DNA of 64,000 nt, from assembly GCF_037137055.1 (NCBI RefSeq), contig NZ_JBBBNY010000001.1, positions 372,001 through 436,000 of the forward strand, in the 5' to 3' direction. The position numbers and the translations under genes are program-made. This stretch comes from Frateuria_A yonginensis. Its GTDB lineage: Bacteria > Pseudomonadota > Gammaproteobacteria > Xanthomonadales > Rhodanobacteraceae. This document shows, piece by piece, positions 59,537 through 64,000 of this stretch; position 1 is the first letter of the stretch; each line of letters begins with the position of its first letter. Below the pieces are notes generated by a model that ran no database searches, was not told the DNA's origin, and worked only from the letters and a program-made list of their open reading frames with translations.

Positions 59537-59766
59537 CGCAGGAAGCTGCGCCGCACATTGCATCCGCATCGCGCATCTTTCACCGGCGCATGACTGCCGC
59601 CACGGCAAGGTTTCGCTCATCCGATCCCCGCGCGTGTCGGCCCCGGCCCTTCCGTCGCCCGCCGATCCTTGCCAGATCCCCGCGCTCTGACAGGCACGCG
59701 CACCCCGCGCGAGGCGATCCCTTGCGCCTGTCCGCGGCGCCGCGCGCCGCAAGGAGCCTGCCACCC

Positions 59767-61557
59767 ATGAGCGAAACCGTCGGCGATTTCATCCTCAGGC
59801 GCCTCAGCGAGTGGGGCATCCGGCGCGTGTTCGGCTACCCCGGCGACGGCATCAACGGGATCATGGGCGCGATGGGCCGCGCGGCGGACCGTTTCGACTA
59901 CGTCCGCGTGCGCCACGAGGAGATGGCCGCCTTCATGGCCGGCGGGCACGCCAAGTTCACCGGCGAGATCGGCGTGTGCCTGGCCACCTCCGGCCCGGGC
60001 GCGATCCACCTGCTCAACGGCCTGTACGACGCCAGGATGGACCACATGCCGGTGCTGGCGATCGTGGGCCAGCAGGCACGCACCTCGCTGGGTGCCGACT
60101 ACCAGCAGGAGGTCGACCTGCAGACCCTGTACAAGGACGTCTGCGGCTACGTCGAGACGATCGTCACCGCGGCGCAGGCACGCCACGTGGTCGACCGCGC
60201 GATCCGCATCGCCGCCGCCGAGCGCACGGTCAGCTGCGTGATCGTGCCCAACGACCTGCAGGAGATGCCGGCGGTACCCAGCCCGCCGCGCAAGCACGGC
60301 GACGTCTATTCGGGCGTCGGCTACGCCAACCCGCACCCGGTGCCGAGCCAGGAGGACATCGAACGCGCGGCCAAGGTGCTCAACGATGGCCGTCGCGTGG
60401 CGATCCTGATCGGCGCGGGCGCCATGCACGCGGGCGAGCAGGTCAAGGAGGTCGCCAACCGGCTCGACGCGGGCGTGGCCAAGGCCCTGCTGGGCAAGGC
60501 CGCATTGCCCGACGACCTGCCCTTCGTCACCGGTTCGATCGGCCTGCTCGGCACCAGGCCGAGCTGGCAGATGATGAACGACTGCGACACCCTGCTCATG
60601 GTCGGCACCACCTTCCCGTACTCGGAGTTCCTGCCGCCGGACGGCCAGGCGCGCGCGGTGCAGATCGACATCGACCCGCGCAACGTGTCGATGCGCTACC
60701 CCACCGAGGTGAACCTGATCGGCGACAGCGCCGAGGTGCTCGAACGGCTGCTGCCCAAGCTGCGGCCGAAGGACAACCCGGACTGGCGCGAGCGGATCGA
60801 GCTCAACGTTCGCAAGTGGTGGCGCGACCTCGAAGCCAAGGCGATGGAGCCGGCCGACCCGATCAATCCGCAGCGGATCTTCTGGGAGCTCTCCCCGCGC
60901 CTGCCGGACAACGCGATCATCGCCGGCGACTGCGGCTCGCACACCAACTGGTACGCGCGCGACGTGCGCCTGCGCCGCGGCATGATGGCCTCGCTCTCGG
61001 GCAAGCTCGCCACCATGGGCAGCGGCATGCCCTACGCCATCGCGGCCAAGCTCGCCTACCCCAACCGCCCGGTACTGGCGATCGTCGGCGACGGCGCCAT
61101 GCAGATGAACGGCAACGCGGAGCTGATCACCGTCAAGGAGTACTGGAAGCGCTGGGAGAACCCCTGCTTGGTGGTGATGGTGCTGCACAACAACGACCTC
61201 AACCAGGTCACCTGGGAGCAGCGTGCGCTGGCCGGCGATCCCAAGTTCGAGCCGGCGCAGTACGTGGAGGACTTCCCTTACGCCCGGTACGGCGAGCTGC
61301 TGGGTTTCAAGGGCATCCGCGTGGACGACCCGGCGGATCTCGGCCGGGCGTGGGAGGAGGCCTTCGCGGCCGATCGGCCGGTGGTGCTGGAGGTGATCGC
61401 CGATCCCGACGTACCGCCGCTGCCGCCGCACATCACCTGGGCCCAGGCCAGGGCGTACATGACCGCGCTGGCCAAGGTGGACCCCGACGAGGGCGGCATC
61501 ATCCGGCAGAGCCTGCGCCAGGTGCTGGCCGGCGTGCTGCCGCACGACGGGCGATGA
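59767..61557 (+). CDS. Thiamine diphosphate-dependent enzyme (pyruvate oxidase/acetolactate-synthase-like)
   Basis: The 596-residue enzyme has the three-domain TPP layout: N-terminal PYR domain with catalytic Glu51 (RHEEMAAFMAGGHAK), a central domain with RVAILIGAGAMHAG, and the C-terminal PP domain with the ThDP motif GDGAMQMNGN...LHNND. It is close to the poorly defined group annotated as thiamine pyrophosphate-requiring proteins, near PoxB; whether it uses FAD or pyruvate is not clear. Coupled by ATGA to the next gene. Confidence 0.9.
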   Translation: MSETVGDFILRRLSEWGIRRVFGYPGDGINGIMGAMGRAADRFDYVRVRHEEMAAFMAGGHAKFTGEIGVCLATSGPGAIHLLNGLYDARMDHMPVLAIVGQQARTSLGADYQQEVDLQTLYKDVCGYVETIVTAAQARHVVDRAIRIAAAERTVSCVIVPNDLQEMPAVPSPPRKHGDVYSGVGYANPHPVPSQEDIERAAKVLNDGRRVAILIGAGAMHAGEQVKEVANRLDAGVAKALLGKAALPDDLPFVTGSIGLLGTRPSWQMMNDCDTLLMVGTTFPYSEFLPPDGQARAVQIDIDPRNVSMRYPTEVNLIGDSAEVLERLLPKLRPKDNPDWRERIELNVRKWWRDLEAKAMEPADPINPQRIFWELSPRLPDNAIIAGDCGSHTNWYARDVRLRRGMMASLSGKLATMGSGMPYAIAAKLAYPNRPVLAIVGDGAMQMNGNAELITVKEYWKRWENPCLVVMVLHNNDLNQVTWEQRALAGDPKFEPAQYVEDFPYARYGELLGFKGIRVDDPADLGRAWEEAFAADRPVVLEVIADPDVPPLPPHITWAQARAYMTALAKVDPDEGGIIRQSLRQVLAGVLPHDGR

Positions 61558-62687
61558 CCGGCGAGCGGCCCGCGACCGCCGGCTGCCGCATCGCACGGGT
61601 GGAGGCCGGCGCCTACCGCATACCGACCGACGCGCCGGAAGCCGACGGCACGATCGCCTGGGATGCCACCACGATGGTGCTCGCCCGGGTTTCCGCCGGC
61701 GGCCACACCGGTCTGGGTTACACCTACGGCCATGCCGCGGTGGCGGCGGTCATCGCGGACCCGTTGCGCGACCTGCTGCTGGAACGCGATGCCGACGACA
61801 TCCCCGGCGCGTGGGCGGCGATGAACCGGAGCCTGCGCAACATCGGGCGGCCCGGCGTGGGCCTGATGGCGGTCGCCGCGGTCGACGTCGCGCTGTGGGA
61901 CCTCAAGGCACGCCTGCACGGCACCTCGGTGGTGCGGTTGCTCGGCCGCGAGCGCGAGGCGGTGCCGGTGTACGGCAGCGGCGGCTTCACCTCCTACCCG
62001 GTCGAGCGGCTGCAGGCGCAGCTGGCCGGCTGGGTGGAGCAGGGCATGCGGCGGGTCAAGATGAAGGTCGGCAGCCAGCCGCAGGCGGATCCGGCGCGGG
62101 TGAGAGCAGCGCGCGAGGCGATCGGTGCCGGGCCCGAGCTGATGGTCGACGCCAACGGCGCCTACGCACGCAAGCAGGCGCTGGCGCTGGCCGAGCGCTA
62201 CGCGCAGGAGGGTGTCGGCTGGTTCGAGGAGCCGGTGTCGTCCGACGATCTGCCGGGCCTGCGCCTGCTGCGCGACCGCGCGCCGGCGGGGATGGCGATC
62301 GCCGCGGGCGAGTACGGCTGGGACGCCGGCTACTTCCGGCGCATGCTCCAGGCCGGGGCGGTGGACGTGCTGCAGATCGACGGCACCCGCTGCGGCGGCT
62401 TCACGGGCTTCCTGCAGGCAGCTGCCGTGGCGCAAAGCTTCGGCGTGCCGGTGTCCGCGCACTGCGCGCCGCACCTGCACGCGCACGTGTGCTGCGCGGT
62501 CACGCACCTGGCGCACGTGGAGTACTTCCACGACCACGCGCGGATCGAGGCGATGGCCTTCGACGGCCTGCCGCAGCTGCGCGACGACGGCGCGCTGGTG
62601 GTCGACGCCGACCGCCCCGGCCTCGGCTTCGTGTTCAGGCAGGCCGACGTCGAACGCTACCGCGTGGCGCCGGCAGAGTCCCTCTGA
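61554..62687 (+). CDS. Mandelate racemase/enolase superfamily enzyme
   Basis: The 377-residue protein has the enolase-superfamily capping domain (MVLARVSAGGHTGLGYTYG) and TIM barrel with KMKVG (general base Lys), metal ligands Asp in ELMVDANGAY, Glu in WFEEPVSSDD and Glu in AIAAGEYGWD, and SAHCAPHLHAHVC with the catalytic His. It should abstract a proton next to a carboxylate, as in sugar-acid dehydratases or racemases; the substrate is unknown. Its ATG overlaps the TPP enzyme stop. Confidence 0.9.
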   Translation: MTGERPATAGCRIARVEAGAYRIPTDAPEADGTIAWDATTMVLARVSAGGHTGLGYTYGHAAVAAVIADPLRDLLLERDADDIPGAWAAMNRSLRNIGRPGVGLMAVAAVDVALWDLKARLHGTSVVRLLGREREAVPVYGSGGFTSYPVERLQAQLAGWVEQGMRRVKMKVGSQPQADPARVRAAREAIGAGPELMVDANGAYARKQALALAERYAQEGVGWFEEPVSSDDLPGLRLLRDRAPAGMAIAAGEYGWDAGYFRRMLQAGAVDVLQIDGTRCGGFTGFLQAAAVAQSFGVPVSAHCAPHLHAHVCCAVTHLAHVEYFHDHARIEAMAFDGLPQLRDDGALVVDADRPGLGFVFRQADVERYRVAPAESL

Positions 62688-62702
62688 TTCCCGGAGTCCC
62701 TC

Positions 62703-64000
62703 ATGCGATCTGGCCCCAAGTCCGCCGACCTCCTGCCACTCGCGCCGCCGCGGGTGCGACACAGCCACAGCGACCGCTTCGCGTTCTCTGCCGCGGCGGC
62801 GACGGTGCTGGCGCAGGACCTGGCCGCGCACCTGCAGGGCGAGGTGTGCTTCGACGAGGGCAGCCGCGCGCTGTACGCCACCGACGGCTCGATCTACCGG
62901 CAGGTGCCGATCGGCGTGGTGCGGCCGCGCCACGTGCAGGACGTAATCGAGACCCTGCGCATCTGCCGCGAGCACGACGCGCCGGTACTCTCCCGCGGCG
63001 GCGGCACCAGCCTCGCCGGCCAGTGCTGCAACACCGCGGTGGTGATGGACTTCTCCGCCCACCTCAACCGCATCCTGGCGATCGATCCGGCCAGCCGGCG
63101 CGCGCGCGTCGAGCCCGGCTGCGTGCTGGACGACCTGCGCGACGCGGCGGAGAAGCACCACCTCACCTTCGGGCCGGATCCGTCCACGCACGCGCACAAC
63201 ACGCTGGGCGGCATGATCGGCAACAACTCCTGCGGCGTGCATTCGGTGATGGCCGGGCGCACCGTCGACAACGTGCACGCGCTGGAGATCGCCACCTACG
63301 ACGGCCTGCGCATGCGCGTCGGCCCCACCAGCGAGGAGGAACTGCAGGCGATCATCCGCGAGGGCGGCCGCCGCGGCGAGATCTACGCCGGCCTGAAAGC
63401 CATCCGCGACCGCTACGCCGACCTGATCCGCGCGCGCTACCCGAAGATCCCGCGCCGCGTCTCCGGCTACAACCTCGACGAGCTGCTGCCCGAGAACGGC
63501 TTCAACGTGGCCCGCGCACTGGTCGGCACCGAGGGCACCTGCGTGACCGTCCTGGAGGCCGAGCTGCGCCTGGTGCCGAGCCCGCCGGTGCGCACGCTGC
63601 TGGTGCTGGGCTACCCCGACGTGTTCGAGGCGGGCGACCACGTGCCGCGCATTCTCGAGTTCGGGCCGGTCGGCCTGGAAGGGCTCGACGACGTGCTGAT
63701 CGCCGACATGAAGCACAAGCACATGCACCCGCGGGACCGTGCCCTGCTGCCGCCGGGCGGCGGCTGGCTGATGGTCGAGTTCGGTGGCGACAGCAAGGCC
63801 GAGGCCGATGGCAAGGCGCGCCGGCTGATGGACACGCTGCGCAAGGAAGGCCGCCCGCCGAGCATGAAGCTGTTCGACGACCCGGCGGAGGAAGCCATGC
63901 TGTGGACCATCCGCGAGTCGGGCCTGGGCGCCACCGCACGCGTGCCCGGCCAGCCGGACGGCCATCCCGGCTGGGAGGATGCGGCCGTGCCGCCCGACCG
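62703..64000 (+). CDS. FAD-linked oxidase (D-lactate/D-2-hydroxyacid type), cut by window end
   Basis: At least 432 residues are present and the frame is still open at 64000. The N-terminal half has the PCMH FAD fold: VLSRGGGTSLAGQCCNTAVVMD, FGPDPSTHAHNTLGGMIGNN and CGVHSVMAGRTVDNVHALEI, with SGYNLDELLPENGFN and ALVGTEGTCVTVLEAEL. This fits the YdiJ/GlcD-like dehydrogenases, many of which carry C-terminal 4Fe-4S domains (about 1000 aa in all). It starts 15 bp after the enolase-superfamily gene, so the three genes form one operon. Confidence 0.88.
   Translation, partial: MRSGPKSADLLPLAPPRVRHSHSDRFAFSAAAATVLAQDLAAHLQGEVCFDEGSRALYATDGSIYRQVPIGVVRPRHVQDVIETLRICREHDAPVLSRGGGTSLAGQCCNTAVVMDFSAHLNRILAIDPASRRARVEPGCVLDDLRDAAEKHHLTFGPDPSTHAHNTLGGMIGNNSCGVHSVMAGRTVDNVHALEIATYDGLRMRVGPTSEEELQAIIREGGRRGEIYAGLKAIRDRYADLIRARYPKIPRRVSGYNLDELLPENGFNVARALVGTEGTCVTVLEAELRLVPSPPVRTLLVLGYPDVFEAGDHVPRILEFGPVGLEGLDDVLIADMKHKHMHPRDRALLPPGGGWLMVEFGGDSKAEADGKARRLMDTLRKEGRPPSMKLFDDPAEEAMLWTIRESGLGATARVPGQPDGHPGWEDAAVPPD

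Noticed and set aside
1..64000. CRISPR array, prophage, insertion sequence, rRNA or riboswitch
   Set aside because: No regular spaced repeats, transposase or integrase genes, rRNA stretches or known riboswitch cores were recognised on either strand.

Overview
This window looks like a stretch of chromosome from a high-GC gammaproteobacterium of the Xanthomonadales, most likely Rhodanobacteraceae (the Rhodanobacter/Dyella/Luteibacter/Frateuria group). The pointers are the plant/alphaproteobacterial-type glutamate-cysteine ligase (gshA), the trxA-rho pair next to an RhlB with a long basic tail, GTAG-headed REP/REPIN repeats like those of Stenotrophomonas and Xanthomonas, a Crp/Clp-type operator and frequent GTG starts. 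This placement is inference from gene content; no 16S, tRNA or CRISPR array is present.

Layout. 0-6 kb: outer-membrane barrel protein, NfeD-slipin operon, YadGH-type ABC exporter, ferredoxin-NADP reductase. 6-12 kb: a chaperone-usher fimbrial operon on the minus strand (pilin, chaperone, usher, two-domain tip adhesin), with a convergent small fimbrin-like gene. 12-17 kb: a plus-strand set of membrane protein, XRE regulator, secreted S33 peptidase and NatAB-like ABC exporter. The 439-bp gap between these two blocks holds a sigma-54 promoter candidate, a perfect TGTGA-N6-TCACA site and two copies of a TGTCAAG-N4-CTTGACA operator. 17-24 kb: envelope genes (OpgB/LtaS-like phosphoglycerol transferase, Slt, membrane GH17 protein) plus cca. 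24-28 kb: minus-strand redox cluster (cytochrome c4, two DsbA-like lipoproteins, EEP hydrolase) interrupted by a frameshifted GNAT gene.

28-46 kb is mostly housekeeping: engB, msrC, bioD, M3 peptidase, gshA, a PNGase A-like secreted protein of lower GC, rho, trxA, rhlB, ftsEX, a double-receiver protein joined to ung, a broken EF-hand gene, and rpoH. A perfect CIRCE element (HrcA operator) lies directly before rpoH. 46-64 kb: transaldolase, NDH-2, priA (with an inverted pair of exact DnaA boxes upstream), DUF3667 protein, MATE exporter, SppA, small lipoprotein, SDR, DUF4124 protein, DegV protein, AMP nucleosidase, and a translationally coupled set of TPP enzyme, enolase-superfamily enzyme and a truncated FAD-linked oxidase that runs off the right edge.

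Most genes are intact and tightly packed, with many 4-bp ATGA/GTGA overlaps. The most unusual signals are regulatory: CIRCE on rpoH, the crowded fimbrial/XRE control region, and the DnaA boxes before priA.
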